The notes below the pieces were generated by a model, which worked only from the letters and a program-made list of their open reading frames with translations, had not been told where the DNA came from and did not search any database. The translations under genes were made by a program, and so were the position numbers. A DNA stretch of 64,000 bases. Origin: Acrocarpospora catenulata. Lineage in GTDB: Bacteria > Actinomycetota > Actinomycetes > Streptosporangiales > Streptosporangiaceae. Below are positions 24,073-35,037 of this stretch, in pieces. The stretch's first letter is position 1, and every line of letters begins with the position of its first letter. The stretch is taken from NCBI RefSeq assembly GCF_018476525.1, contig NZ_JAHCST010000027.1, forward strand, positions 1 to 64,000, written 5' to 3'.

Positions 24073-25299
24073 ATGTCCGCCACGCTCACTCTCGGCCTGC
24101 CCGCCGTCGTCGGCTCCGATCTTCAGGCGCCGTTGCGGGACGGGCGGCTGGTGCCGTACGCGAACCTCGACTACGCGGCGAGCGCGCCCTGTCTGGAGAC
24201 GGTCAGGGACGCGGTGGCCGCCGCCCTGCCCGCCTACTCCAGCGTGCACCGGGGGGCCGGATACGCCTCCCAGGTCACCACCTGCCGCTACGAGCGGGCC
24301 AGGCAGACCGTGGGCGCGTTCGCCGGCGCCAGGACCGACGACGCGGTGCTCTTCGTGCGCAACACCACCGACGCGATGAACCTGCTGGCCAGGAGCCTGC
24401 CCGAGGGCACCACCGTGATCGTCTTCGACACCGAACACCACGCCACCCTGCTGCCCTGGCCCTCCCCCGTACGGCTGACGCCCCCCGCCCTGCCCGGCGA
24501 GGCCATCCGGGCCGCCGACGAGGCGCTGGCCGGCGTCGAGGGACCCGCGCTGCTGGTGGTCACCGCGGCCTCCAACGTGACCGGGGAGCTCTGGCCGATC
24601 GCCGGTCTGGCCCACGTCGCGCACCGGCACGGGGCCAGGATCGCGGTGGACGCGGCGCAGCTGGCCCCGCACCGGCCGCTCAACGTGGCCGCGCTCGACC
24701 TGGACTACGTGGCCTTCTCCGGGCACAAGCTCTACGCGCCCTTCGGAGCGGGCGTGCTGATCGGGCGGCCGGACTGGCTGACCGCGGCGGAGCCGTACCT
24801 GAAGGGCGGCGGGGCGGTGCGCGCGGTCGGCGAGACGGCGGAGTGGAGCGCGGACCCGCAGGCCAGGCACGAGGCGGGCACCCCCAACGTGCTGGGCGCG
24901 ATCGCGCTGGCGGCGGCCTGCGAGACGCTCGCCGCCACCGGCTGGGCGGCGCTGATCCGCGAGGAGGAACGCCTGCTCGGCCGCCTGCGGGCGGGGCTGG
25001 CCGCCCTCCCCCGGGTGCGCGAGCTGGCACTCTGGCCGGGCGACCATCCCCGGGTGGGCATCGTCTCCTTCACCGTCGAGGGGCGGACCGCCCGGGAGGT
25101 GGCCGAGATTCTCGCCGGCGAGCACGGCATCGGCGTCCGGGACGGGAAGTTCTGCGCCCATCCGTTCGTCCGGCACCTGCTCGGGGTCGAGGACGGCGGC
25201 TGTGAAGACGGCACCGCGAGCGCGGTCCGGGCCTCGATCGGCCTGGGCAGCACCGAGGAGCACGTCGACCGGCTGCTGGCCGCCCTGCGCGCGCTTTGA
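24073..25299 (+). CDS. Cysteine desulfurase-like class V aminotransferase under SAM-riboswitch control
   Basis: This 408-aa PLP-dependent class V enzyme has its PLP Lys at residue 219 in AFSGHKLYAPFG, with DAAQ upstream as the pyridine-binding Asp. A Cys at residue 361 in GVRDGKFCAHPF aligns with the active-site Cys of SufS/CsdA-type desulfurases (RTGHHCAQP type). This suggests release of sulfur from cysteine or a related C-S compound, but it is not a housekeeping SufS: no suf genes are adjacent. The start is ATG 24073, six bases after AGGAGG (24061-24066), which the upstream riboswitch can hide. Control by SAM points to sulfur-amino-acid metabolism. The NuoD-like gene follows within 6 bp. 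Confidence 0.8.
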   Translation: MSATLTLGLPAVVGSDLQAPLRDGRLVPYANLDYAASAPCLETVRDAVAAALPAYSSVHRGAGYASQVTTCRYERARQTVGAFAGARTDDAVLFVRNTTDAMNLLARSLPEGTTVIVFDTEHHATLLPWPSPVRLTPPALPGEAIRAADEALAGVEGPALLVVTAASNVTGELWPIAGLAHVAHRHGARIAVDAAQLAPHRPLNVAALDLDYVAFSGHKLYAPFGAGVLIGRPDWLTAAEPYLKGGGAVRAVGETAEWSADPQARHEAGTPNVLGAIALAAACETLAATGWAALIREEERLLGRLRAGLAALPRVRELALWPGDHPRVGIVSFTVEGRTAREVAEILAGEHGIGVRDGKFCAHPFVRHLLGVEDGGCEDGTASAVRASIGLGSTEEHVDRLLAALRAL

Positions 25300-25305
25300 C
25301 GCATC

Positions 25306-26493
25306 GTGGCGTCGTGGCAGCATGGAAAGGTGTCGCATGAGGTAGTCGTTGGGGTCGGCGCGGGCGCCGCGGCGGTGCCCGGCAAGGAACTGGCCACCGA
25401 GGACATGATCCTCAACATCGGCCCGCAGCACCCGTCCACGCACGGCGTGCTCCGGCTCCGCCTCACCCTGGACGGGGAGCGGATCGCCACCGCCGAGCCG
25501 ATCGTCGGCTACATGCACCGGGGTGCCGAGAAGCTCTTCGAGGTGCGCGACTACCGCCAGATCATCGTGCTGGCCAACCGGCACGACTGGCTGTCGGCGT
25601 TCGCCAACGAACTCGGCGTGGTGATCGCGGTGGAACGCATGCTCGGCATGGAGCCGCCGGTGCGGGCGGTCTGGGCGCGCACCCTGCTGGCCGAGCTCAA
25701 CCGGGTGCTCAACCACCTGATGTTCCTCGGCTCCTACCCGCTGGAACTGGGCGCGATCACGCCGGTCTTCTACGCCTTCCGGGAGCGGGAGACCATCCAG
25801 GCGGTGATGGAGGAGATCTCCGGCGGGCGGCTGCACTACATGTTCAACCGGGTGGGCGGCCTCAAGGAGGACCTGCCGCTCGGCTGGCTGGACCGCACCA
25901 CCCAGGCCGTGGCCGAGGTGCGCCGCCGGTTGCCCGACATCGAGCAGCTGATCAGCGGGAACGAGATCTTCCTGGCCCGCACCACCGGCGTGGGCGTGCT
26001 GGACCGCGAGACCATCCTTCAGTACGGCGTGAGCGGCCCCATCGCCCGCGCCTCCGGCCTCGACCTGGACCTGCGGCGGGACGAACCATACCTGGCCTAC
26101 GGGGAACTCCCGGTCAAGGTGGTCACCCGCTCGGCCGGGGACTGCCACGCCCGCTTCGAGGTCCTGCTCGACCAGCTCAAGGTCTCCCTGGACCTGGCCG
26201 ACGCCTGCGTGGCCCGGCTCAGGGAGCTCCCGCCCGGGCCGATCAACCAGCGGCTGCCCAAGATCCTCAAAGCGCCGGAGGGGCACACGTACGCGTGGAC
26301 CGAGAGCCCCCTCGGGCTCAACGGCTACTACCTGGTCTCGCGCGGCGAGAAGACCCCGTGGCGGCTGAAGCTGCGCAGCGCCTCCTACAACAACGTCCAG
26401 GTGCTGCGCGAGATGCTGCCCGGCCACCTGGTGGCCGACATGGTGGCCATCCTCGGGTCGATGTTCTTCGTCGTCGGCGACATCGACAAGTAG
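25306..26493 (+). CDS. NuoD-like paralogue (NADH-quinone oxidoreductase 49-kDa subunit family)
   Basis: This 395-aa protein belongs to the NuoD/Nqo4/NDUFS2 family: [19 protein letters not shown] with the quinone-site His, [11 protein letters not shown] with Arg at residue 72, the Tyr in [20 protein letters not shown] with His, and the C-terminal [21 protein letters not shown]. At [11 protein letters not shown] a Glu replaces the Asp of the usual LDLGA. No other nuo genes are adjacent, so it is a stand-alone paralogue of the kind seen in Streptomyces. Its partner complex is unknown. The start is GTG 25306, six bases after the previous stop; GTG 25330 is an alternative. Linkage to a MidA-type methyltransferase is notable. 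Its stop abuts the convergent DUF3180 gene. Confidence 0.85.
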   Translation: MASWQHGKVSHEVVVGVGAGAAAVPGKELATEDMILNIGPQHPSTHGVLRLRLTLDGERIATAEPIVGYMHRGAEKLFEVRDYRQIIVLANRHDWLSAFANELGVVIAVERMLGMEPPVRAVWARTLLAELNRVLNHLMFLGSYPLELGAITPVFYAFRERETIQAVMEEISGGRLHYMFNRVGGLKEDLPLGWLDRTTQAVAEVRRRLPDIEQLISGNEIFLARTTGVGVLDRETILQYGVSGPIARASGLDLDLRRDEPYLAYGELPVKVVTRSAGDCHARFEVLLDQLKVSLDLADACVARLRELPPGPINQRLPKILKAPEGHTYAWTESPLGLNGYYLVSRGEKTPWRLKLRSASYNNVQVLREMLPGHLVADMVAILGSMFFVVGDIDK

Positions 26494-26946
26494 CTACTTC
26501 TGGTCGCGGTCCTTCTGGTCGGGGACGCGGCAGCTGAACTCCAGGTAGAGGGCGGCGCAGATGAGCAGCACGCAGGAGACGAACGAACCGCCGGCGATGA
26601 ACGCGTCCTGCCGGGGGTCCGGCACGTCGATCAGCTCCAGGGTGTGGATGACGAAGCCGCCGAACACCCCCGCGAACACCGCCCCCGTGGCCGAGGTGGC
26701 CTTGGCCAGCGCGGCCAGCCGGGCCACCGCCAGCGGCTCCACCGGCCTGGTCCCGGGCTTGCGGGCGATCCTGCCCCGGGTCAGCCACCCCGTGTACGCC
26801 TCCCCCAGGGCCAGGATCAGCAGCGTCGGGATGGCCGTCCACGGCAGCGCGGGCAGCGTGGTGTACACCTGCTTCAGCACGGCCCAGGTGAGCACGGCGA
26901 AGATGATGACCAGCCCCACCAGGACGCCAGGGTTGCTCGGCTTCAC
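26494..26946 (-). CDS. DUF3180 membrane protein
   Basis: This 150-aa protein has four hydrophobic segments (about residues 8-25, 32-48, 85-103 and 118-136) and a short charged tail (DQKDRDQK). It matches the DUF3180 family by position and pattern: it follows folK in actinobacterial folate clusters (Rv3605c type). The function is unknown. The start is GTG 26946, 24 bp after folK. The stop codon directly abuts that of the convergent NuoD-like gene. Confidence 0.75.
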   Translation of the reverse strand: MKPSNPGVLVGLVIIFAVLTWAVLKQVYTTLPALPWTAIPTLLILALGEAYTGWLTRGRIARKPGTRPVEPLAVARLAALAKATSATGAVFAGVFGGFVIHTLELIDVPDPRQDAFIAGGSFVSCVLLICAALYLEFSCRVPDQKDRDQK

Positions 26947-26970
26947 AGCTGACTCTTCACGGATGCGCTC

Positions 26971-27471
26971 CTAGACCGGGGGTTGCAGCGAAAGGTCGGT
27001 GCGGAGCCGGACCCCGCTCTGGTCGAGATCGTCGAGCAGGTCCGCCACCGGACCGTACCCGGGCAGTTCCGCGGCCGGGTCGGCCTGGAGCCAGGGCGCC
27101 AGCACGAAGGCCCGCTCGTGGGCGCGCGGGTGGGGCAGGATCAGCTCGGGATCGTCCGAGATCAGGTCCTCCACGGCGATCAGATCCACGTCCAGGGTGC
27201 GCGGGCCCCAGCGTTCCTTGCGCTCCCGGCCGAAGGCGTCCTCGACGCTCAGCGCGCGCTCCAGGATCGAGCGTGCGCTCACCTCACAGTCCGCGATCAC
27301 CACGGCGTTCAGGTACGCCCCCTGCTCGGGACCGCCCACCGGGTCGGTCTCGTACACCGGGGAGAGCGCCACGAAGGTCATGCCGGGGGCGTCGAAGAGC
27401 GCGTCCACGGCGCCCTGGAGGTTGTCGATCCGGCGTCCGAGGTTGCTGCCGAGGGCGAACACGACCCTCAC
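26971..27471 (-). CDS. folK: 2-amino-4-hydroxy-6-hydroxymethyldihydropteridine pyrophosphokinase
   Basis: This 166-aa HPPK transfers pyrophosphate from ATP to hydroxymethyl-dihydropterin. Its motifs are VFALGSNLGRR at the N-terminus, LSPVYETDPVGGPEQGAYLNAVV, and RWGPRTLDVDLIAVEDL with the Asp pair that binds magnesium, then LPHPRAHERAFVLAPW. The start is GTG 27471, overlapping the folB stop as GTGA, so translation is probably coupled. It is in the folE-folP-NTF2-folB-folK-DUF3180 series on the minus strand. Confidence 0.95.
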   Translation of the reverse strand: MRVVFALGSNLGRRIDNLQGAVDALFDAPGMTFVALSPVYETDPVGGPEQGAYLNAVVIADCEVSARSILERALSVEDAFGRERKERWGPRTLDVDLIAVEDLISDDPELILPHPRAHERAFVLAPWLQADPAAELPGYGPVADLLDDLDQSGVRLRTDLSLQPPV

Positions 27472-27830
27472 GCCCGGGACCTCCGCACGGTCACCACCAC
27501 GTCCGCGAACGGCACCTCGATGGGGGCGGCTGGCTTGTGCACCCGGATCTCGGCCTCGACCACCGGCTCATGGGTCAGACAGGCCGTGGCCAGCCGGTCG
27601 GCCAGCGTCTCGATCAGGTTCACCGGCTCCCCTGCCACGATCGCGGCCAGTTCCGCGGCCAGCCGGCCGTAGTCCACCGTCCTGGCCAGGTCGTCGTCGG
27701 CCGCGGCCGGACGGGTGTCCAGAAAGAGGGTGGCGTCCACGACGAACTCCTGGCCCAGCTCCCGCTCGGCCGGCAGGCAGCCGTGCCGCCCTCGTGCGCG
27801 GACCCCCCGCAGTGCCACGCTGTCCATCAC
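27468..27830 (-). CDS. folB: Dihydroneopterin aldolase
   Basis: This 120-aa tunnelling-fold enzyme cleaves 7,8-dihydroneopterin to hydroxymethyl-dihydropterin and glycolaldehyde. Features are LRGVRARGRHGCLPAERELGQ with the conserved Glu, the TVDYGRLAAEL segment, LIETLADRLATACL, and VRVHKPAAPIEVPF-like VHKPAAPIEVPFADV near the C-terminus. The start is GTG 27830, which overlaps the preceding stop as GTGA; an adjacent ATG at 27827 is an equal alternative. Operon with folK and the NTF2-like gene. Confidence 0.93.
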   Translation of the reverse strand: MMDSVALRGVRARGRHGCLPAERELGQEFVVDATLFLDTRPAAADDDLARTVDYGRLAAELAAIVAGEPVNLIETLADRLATACLTHEPVVEAEIRVHKPAAPIEVPFADVVVTVRRSRA

Positions 27831-28276
27831 CCGGATCCGCCTCCCGCGTTCTCCTCGCCGTCATCCTCGTCTTCGTCGTCACCCTGCAGGACCGGGGAGC
27901 CGTGGTGGTGCCAGAGCCGCCAGCCCTCCGGGGTGCGCACGTAGGTGTTGGTGGCCACCACCCGGCCCGCCGCGAAGCCGGTCTCGTCGGCGCCGGCCGC
28001 GGTCAGGATGTTCTCCGCGCAGGTCAGCACGGCCACGTCGCCGAGCACGGTGGTGCTCACGTCGGTCAGCACGAACTGGATGTAGGGCGTGTTGGCCATG
28101 ATCAGTGCCCACGAGCGGAGCACCTCGGAGCGGCCGCTCAGCATCGGCCAGCCCGGATGCACGCACATGGCCACCCGGCCCGCGACGTCCTCCACCCAGA
28201 TCTCGGACATACGGTCCAGGTCGGCGCTCTCGATGGCGTTGTAGAACGCCTGGTTGAGATCCTCAACGTCCTTCAT
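27827..28276 (-). CDS. NTF2/SnoaL-like protein inside the folate operon
   Basis: This 149-aa protein is a single NTF2-like (SnoaL_3) domain: LNQAFYNAIESADLDRMSEIWVED, HPGWPMLSGRSEVLRSW, VLTCAENILTA, NTYVRTPEGWRLWHHHGSPV. A short acidic tail follows (QGDDEDEDDGEEN). The conserved His near HHHGSPV and the Trp-rich pocket are typical of the fold. The catalytic function is unknown. The start is ATG 28276 with GAGGGA at 5 nt; a much longer open frame in this strand is a shadow over folP. It lies 8 bp after folP and overlaps folB by 4 bp, so it is surely part of the folate operon; a pterin-related role is possible but unproven. Confidence 0.8.
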   Translation of the reverse strand: MKDVEDLNQAFYNAIESADLDRMSEIWVEDVAGRVAMCVHPGWPMLSGRSEVLRSWALIMANTPYIQFVLTDVSTTVLGDVAVLTCAENILTAAGADETGFAAGRVVATNTYVRTPEGWRLWHHHGSPVLQGDDEDEDDGEENAGGGSG

Positions 28277-28284
28277 GGCGTCCC

Positions 28285-29187
28285 TCACCGGTCGCGGATC
28301 TCTGTTTGCCCCGCCATTTGCCTCGCCGCGGCGGGGATGACGGATCGTTTCTCGGCCCGCCGCCAGGCCGCCGCCACCCGGACCGCGTCGGCGTTCGGCC
28401 GGACCTCGTGCACCCGGACGCACCAGGCGCCCGCCCTGGCCGCCAGGGCGGTCACCGCGAGGGTGGCGTCGTCGCTCTGGTCGAACGAGCGGGGCGCGCC
28501 GTCCTGGTCGGCCAGCAGCCGCCCCAGGAACCGTTTGCGGGAGGCCCCGACGATCAGCGGGTGGCCCAGTTCGGCCAGCGCGGGCAGGCCGGCCAGGAGC
28601 TCCCAGTTGTGCTCGGGCTGCTTGGAGAAGCCAAGACCCGGGTCGAGCACGATCTGCTCCTCCCCGACCCCCTCGGCCAGCACCGAGTCCACCCGCTTGC
28701 GCAGTTCCTCGGCCACCTCGGTGACCACGTCGGCGTAAATGGCGCGGCTGTCCATGTCCCTGCTGTGGCCGCGCCAGTGCATCACCACGTACGGCACCCG
28801 GGCGGCGGCGACCACGCGGGGCATCACCGGGTCGGCCAGCCCGCCGCTCACGTCGTTGACCAGCCGGGCCCCGGCCGCCAGGGCCGCCTCGGCCACCTCG
28901 GCGCGCATGGTGTCCACGCTGACCACCACCCCGGCCTGGCTGAGCGCCCGGATCACCGGCGTCACCCGGCGCAGCTCCTCCTCCAGCGGGACCCTGGCCG
29001 CCCCCGGCCGGGTGGACTCCCCGCCCACGTCGACCAGGTCGGCGCCCTCGGCCACCAGCTCGAGACCACGCGCCACCGCCGCGTCCACGTCGAACCAGCG
29101 GCCACCGTCGGAGAAGGAGTCGGGGGTGACGTTGACCACGCCCATCACCAGGCATCGCCCCAGATCGGGCAGCCCTGGCACGGCCAT
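28285..29187 (-). CDS. folP: Dihydropteroate synthase
   Basis: This 300-aa TIM-barrel enzyme condenses hydroxymethyl-dihydropterin pyrophosphate with p-aminobenzoate and is the sulfonamide target. It has VMGVVNVTPDSFSDGG, DVGGESTRPGA, SVDTMRAEVAEAAL, LVNDVSGG, VLDPGLGFSK and GASRKRFLG in order. The start is ATG 29187 with GAGGAG at about 8 nt; 16 further in-frame residues upstream are unsupported. It is preceded by folE (about 110 bp) and followed by the NTF2-like gene. Confidence 0.95.
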   Translation of the reverse strand: MAVPGLPDLGRCLVMGVVNVTPDSFSDGGRWFDVDAAVARGLELVAEGADLVDVGGESTRPGAARVPLEEELRRVTPVIRALSQAGVVVSVDTMRAEVAEAALAAGARLVNDVSGGLADPVMPRVVAAARVPYVVMHWRGHSRDMDSRAIYADVVTEVAEELRKRVDSVLAEGVGEEQIVLDPGLGFSKQPEHNWELLAGLPALAELGHPLIVGASRKRFLGRLLADQDGAPRSFDQSDDATLAVTALAARAGAWCVRVHEVRPNADAVRVAAAWRRAEKRSVIPAAARQMAGQTEIRDR

Positions 29188-29296
29188 CTTCTCGCTCCTC
29201 ACCTGCGACCTGAACGCCACGCTCCTGAACACCAAGCCTAGGCTCTTACCCGACGTCGTCAGTCGCGTGGGCGCAGCCTGTGGATAACGATCGGGA

Positions 29297-29881
29297 TCAT
29301 CGCGCGATGATCAACGACATCGCCTCTGCACGGGTCTTGTCGTCCTCACGGAACAGGCCACGCACCGCAGAGGTGATGGTCTTGGCCCCCGGCTTGCGCA
29401 CCCCGCGCATCGCCATGCACATGTGCTCGGCCTCCACCACCACGATCACGCCGCGCGGCTCGAGCACCTCCACCATCGCGTCGGCGATCTGCGAGGTCAT
29501 GCGCTCCTGGACCTGCGGGCGGCGCGCGTACACGTCCACCAGTCTGGCCAGCTTGGACAGACCGGTGACCTGGCCCTTCTCGTTCGGGATGTAGCCGACG
29601 TGGGCCACCCCGTGGAACGGCACCAGGTGGTGCTCACAGGTGCTGTAGACCTCGATGTCGCGGACCAGCACCATCTCGTCGTGGTCCGCGTCGAACATCG
29701 TGGTCAGCGCGTCCGTGGGCGCCTGCCCCAGCCCGGCGAACTGCTCCGCGAACGCCCGGGCCACCCGGGCGGGGGTGTCGAGCAGGCCGTCCCGGTCGGG
29801 ATCCTCGCCGATGGCGAAAAGGATCTCCCGAACGGCCCGCTCGATCCGGGCGTGGTCGAACTTGGGGGGCGGGCCCGGCAC
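29297..29881 (-). CDS. folE: GTP cyclohydrolase I
   Basis: This 194-aa enzyme makes dihydroneopterin triphosphate from GTP, the first folate step. Zinc ligands appear in [13 protein letters not shown] and [32 protein letters not shown], with the later [11 protein letters not shown], completes the GTP site. The start is GTG 29881, directly after the TGA of ftsH (TGAGTG), so the gene is coupled to ftsH as in mycobacteria. Confidence 0.96.
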   Translation of the reverse strand: MPGPPPKFDHARIERAVREILFAIGEDPDRDGLLDTPARVARAFAEQFAGLGQAPTDALTTMFDADHDEMVLVRDIEVYSTCEHHLVPFHGVAHVGYIPNEKGQVTGLSKLARLVDVYARRPQVQERMTSQIADAMVEVLEPRGVIVVVEAEHMCMAMRGVRKPGAKTITSAVRGLFREDDKTRAEAMSLIIAR

Positions 29882-31903
<2,022 letters not shown>

Positions 31904-32164
31904 CCGATGCGGAACCCCGGCGGGCCCGTCCCTTCCCTGACCACGGCCTGGCCCCCCTCCATCGAGGGGGTCGCGGCACCTGTTTGCCGCTCCAACTGAC
32001 TACCCAGAGCTGTCCCTGCGCTATCAGAAGGTACACCGCCCCGGCCGCGCAGAGTCACTGTGCGGCCAGCGCCCGGTACTGCCTACCAACGTACGTCAGG
32101 GATGCCCGTGTTCCCCGACCTGGGAGCAAATAACGCGCCTTTGGCCGGGTACTTCGCTCAGGGC
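31904..32164. promoter_or_regulatory. ftsH leader and hpt downstream region
   Basis: This 261-bp stretch has no gene. It contains a hairpin CCCCCTC/GAGGGGG near 31950-31968 in the presumed ftsH leader, and a 9-bp stem GGCCGCGCA (32043-32051) with TGTGCGGCC (32059-32067), which may terminate hpt transcription. Confidence 0.4.
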
Positions 32165-32722
32165 TTACTCGCCACCGTAGACATGCGGGGCGAGCGTGCC
32201 GATGAATGGCAGGTTCCGGTACTGCTCCGCGTAGTCCAGGCCGTATCCGATCACGAATTCGTTGGGTATGTCGAAGCCGACGTACTTCACGTCGATCGGC
32301 ACCTTGACCGCCTCCGGCTTGCGGAGCAGGGCGCAGATCTCGGCGGAGGCCGGGTTGCGCGACTGGAGGTTGTTCATCAGCCAGGACAGGGTGAGCCCGG
32401 AGTCGATGATGTCCTCCACCACCAGCACGTGGCGGCCGGCGATGTCGGTGTCGAGGTCCTTGAGCACCCGGACCACACCGGAGGACTTGGTGCCCGCCCC
32501 GTACGAGGACACCGCCATCCAGTCCATCTGGACCGGAAGGTGCAGAGCCCTGGCCAGGTCGGCCATGATCATGACGGCGCCCTTGAGCACCCCGACGAGC
32601 AGCAGATCCTTCCCGGCGTAGTCCGCGTCGATCTGACCGGCGAGTTCTTTGATCTTGGCCTGGAGCTCGTCTTCGGAAATGAGGACGTTGGACAGGTCAC
32701 TGCCCAGGTCGGCTGCATCCAC
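32165..32722 (-). CDS. hpt: Hypoxanthine phosphoribosyltransferase
   Basis: This 185-aa purine-salvage enzyme converts hypoxanthine or guanine plus PRPP to the nucleotide. It has the [15 protein letters not shown] pyrophosphate loop, [14 protein letters not shown] flexible loop, PRPP motif [17 protein letters not shown] and C-terminal [26 protein letters not shown] purine site. The start is GTG 32722 with AAGGAA at about 7 nt. It follows tilS by about 100 bp on the same strand, as in mycobacteria. Confidence 0.95.
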   Translation of the reverse strand: MDAADLGSDLSNVLISEDELQAKIKELAGQIDADYAGKDLLLVGVLKGAVMIMADLARALHLPVQMDWMAVSSYGAGTKSSGVVRVLKDLDTDIAGRHVLVVEDIIDSGLTLSWLMNNLQSRNPASAEICALLRKPEAVKVPIDVKYVGFDIPNEFVIGYGLDYAEQYRNLPFIGTLAPHVYGGE

Positions 32723-32826
32723 CTGCGGGATTCCTTAGGATTAATGAGAAACTCGTGATCTGGGCAGCCACAGCGGAGAGCCCCCTGGTCGGAGGCTATG
32801 TGGCTGTCCATGGGACGGGTTTCTCG

Positions 32827-33804
32827 TTAACAGAGGTTGCTGGCGAATATCAGGGTGCCACATCGTCGCTGTGCGCCGACCCCCCCGGGTAGGTCGACGC
32901 CGCGCTGGCCGCGCCAGTCGGTGACCAGGCGGTCCACCTCCTCGATGTGCACGGCCGCGAGCGCGCCCGCCGGGGATCCGGCCGCCACCGCCGCGCGCTG
33001 GATCACCCGCCGCCGGACCGCGGCGGGCAGCGCCCGCAGGGTGGCCACGTCCAGGCCCGCGCCCAGCTCTCTGGCCTGGGCGTAGACCGCGTCCGCCCAC
33101 TCGTCCAGGGCGTCGGCGTCGTCCCGGCAGAGCCGGGCGGTGCGGGCCAGCGCCTCGGCGATGCCGGGGCCGAGCGCGGTCTCCAGCGCGGGCAGCGCCT
33201 CCCGGCGCACCCGCACCCTGCGGTAGGCCGGATCCTGGTTGTGCGGGTCCTCCCAGACGGCCAGCCCGAGGGCGGCGCACGCCTGCTCGGTACGGGTACG
33301 GCTCAAGCCCAGCAGCGGCCGCCGGTACCGCCCGGCGCGCTCGGCCATGCCCGCCAGGGAGCGGCTGCCGCTGCCCCGGGAGAGCCGGAAGAGCACGGTC
33401 TCGGCCTGGTCGTTGAGGGTGTGGCCGAGCAGTACGGCGGCGGCGCCCAGGCGGTCGGCGGCGGCGTCCAGAGCGGCGTACCTGGCCGCCCGCGCAGCGG
33501 CCTCCGGGCCGCCCTCGGTGCCCACGGTGACGGTGAGCGCCTCGGCCGGGTCGAGGGCGAGGCCAGGCGCCAGCAGCACCAGGTCGCGGGCCCGGTCGGC
33601 GGAGCCGGGCTGCAGACCGTGGTCGACGGTGAGCAGACCGGCCCGCAGGCCCATCCGGGGCGCGGTGAAGCCGAGGCAGGCGGCCAGGGCCAGCGAGTCG
33701 GCGCCGCCGCTGCACGCGGCCAACACGAGCGCTCCGGGCGGCAGGTCGGCCAGGGCGGCCCTGATGGCCCTGCGGATGTCGGCGACGGCGGGATGGGGCC
33801 CCAT
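32827..33804 (-). CDS. tilS: tRNA(Ile)-lysidine synthetase TilS
   Basis: This 325-aa enzyme modifies the wobble cytidine of tRNA-Ile(CAU) to lysidine, using ATP and lysine. The PP-loop [15 protein letters not shown] is near residue 32. [10 protein letters not shown] and [22 protein letters not shown] are characteristic, followed by [21 protein letters not shown] and [15 protein letters not shown]. The protein is short because, as in other actinobacteria, it lacks the extra C-terminal domain of E. coli TilS. The start is ATG 33804, 27 bp after the DUF2342 gene. Confidence 0.95.
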   Translation of the reverse strand: MGPHPAVADIRRAIRAALADLPPGALVLAACSGGADSLALAACLGFTAPRMGLRAGLLTVDHGLQPGSADRARDLVLLAPGLALDPAEALTVTVGTEGGPEAAARAARYAALDAAADRLGAAAVLLGHTLNDQAETVLFRLSRGSGSRSLAGMAERAGRYRRPLLGLSRTRTEQACAALGLAVWEDPHNQDPAYRRVRVRREALPALETALGPGIAEALARTARLCRDDADALDEWADAVYAQARELGAGLDVATLRALPAAVRRRVIQRAAVAAGSPAGALAAVHIEEVDRLVTDWRGQRGVDLPGGVGAQRRCGTLIFASNLC

Positions 33805-33831
33805 GGAGCCATTGTGGCCCCAGGGGGACGC

Positions 33832-34980
33832 CTACTCCGCCGGGGCGTCCTCGCCGTGCTCGGCGGCGGGAGCGGCACCGTTCTGGCCGTGGTGACCGTT
33901 CTGGCCGTTCTGGCTCGGCGGGAGCGCGCCGCTGCTGAGCACCCGGCGCATCCAGGACTGCGGGTCAGCGATCTCCTGCCGGGTGGGCAGGGTCTCGGCC
34001 GAGGTCCAGACCTTGTTGAAGCCCTCCATCCCGGCCTCGTCCACCACGGTGCGGACGAAGGTGGAGCCCTCCGCGTACTGCTTCATCTTGAGGTCCAGGC
34101 CGAGCAGGCGGCGGATCAGCTGGTCGACCCGGGAGCCGCCGCCCCTGCGGCGCTGGAACTTGGCCCGGATGTCGGCCACGGTGGGCACCACGCTCGGGCC
34201 CACCGCGTCCATCACGTAGTCGCCGTGGCCCTCGACCAGGGTCATCACCGCGGTCACCCGGTCCAGCACGGCCTTCTGCTCGGGCGTCTGGATGGCCTCG
34301 ATGATGTTGCCCTCGCCGCCGCGGAACGCGTCGGCCACCGCGTCGGTGACGTCCCGCATGCGCTCCAGCAGGGTGGACAGGTCAAGCTCGGAGATGGTGA
34401 GGAACTCGGTCATCTGCGCCTGCAGGTACGGCCGGAGCCAGGGCACGCCGGTGAACTGCACCCGGTGGGTCTCCTCGTGCAAGCAGACCCAGAGGCGGAA
34501 GTCGCGGGTGTCCACCCCCAGCTCCCGCTCCGCGTGCACGATGTTGGGCGCGACCAGGGTCAACCGGCCGGTCGGCGCGTTGCCGTCGGGGTCGGGCGGC
34601 AGGAACAGCTCGTACTGCCCGAGCACCCGGGAGGCCAGGAAGGCCAGCACGGCCCCGACCTCCACCCCGGTGATCCGGGAGCCGACGGCGCTCACGATGG
34701 CCGGCATGTTCGAGCCGACCTTCTGGGTCAGGGGTTCCAGGACCACCTTGAAGCCGTCCACGTTGGCCCGGATCCAGCCGGGCCGGTCCACCACCGTGGC
34801 CTCCTCGGGCGGCGCGGAGTCGATCCCGGTGAAGTCCTTGACGTGGCCCTCGGCCTCCCGGGAGAGCCGCCGGAGCTCGGCGACCGCCTGCCTGGCCTCC
34901 TCCCGGCTGACCTGCGGCCCGGGGCGGACCAAACGCACCCCCGTGGCGACGGCGAGGTCCCAATCGATCACTGCGGGCAT
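33832..34980 (-). CDS. DUF2342 zinc-dependent metalloprotease-like protein
   Basis: This 382-aa protein belongs to the actinobacterial family often labelled coenzyme F420 biosynthesis-associated (Rv3626c type). A zincin signature HEETHRVQFTGVPWL (HExxH) near residue 163 is followed about 100 residues on by LVEGHGDYVMDAVG, which likely supplies further ligands. N-terminal DFTGIDS and VVDRPGWIRANVDGF are family blocks. The C-terminus is a disordered Asn/Gly/Ala tail. No signal peptide is evident, so it is probably cytoplasmic. The substrate is unknown. It sits between dacB and tilS as in mycobacteria. Confidence 0.85.
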   Translation of the reverse strand: MPAVIDWDLAVATGVRLVRPGPQVSREEARQAVAELRRLSREAEGHVKDFTGIDSAPPEEATVVDRPGWIRANVDGFKVVLEPLTQKVGSNMPAIVSAVGSRITGVEVGAVLAFLASRVLGQYELFLPPDPDGNAPTGRLTLVAPNIVHAERELGVDTRDFRLWVCLHEETHRVQFTGVPWLRPYLQAQMTEFLTISELDLSTLLERMRDVTDAVADAFRGGEGNIIEAIQTPEQKAVLDRVTAVMTLVEGHGDYVMDAVGPSVVPTVADIRAKFQRRRGGGSRVDQLIRRLLGLDLKMKQYAEGSTFVRTVVDEAGMEGFNKVWTSAETLPTRQEIADPQSWMRRVLSSGALPPSQNGQNGHHGQNGAAPAAEHGEDAPAE

Positions 34981-35037
34981 GGCGTCCTCACCGTTCCTCT
35001 GCTTGGTTCCGCATGTTTCCCACCGTATGTCAGGCGG

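Noticed and set aside
23926-26427. An 833-codon minus-strand frame across the riboswitch, desulfurase and NuoD genes
   Set aside because: Antisense shadow; both plus-strand proteins have clear motifs and the frame covers the riboswitch.
27827-29155. A 442-codon reading of the NTF2-like frame
   Set aside because: Residues before ATG 28276 are a Gly/Arg-rich shadow of folP; GAGGGA marks the true start.
31904-32164. A T-box or other known riboswitch in the ftsH leader
   Set aside because: Only simple hairpins are present; no conserved riboswitch core was found.
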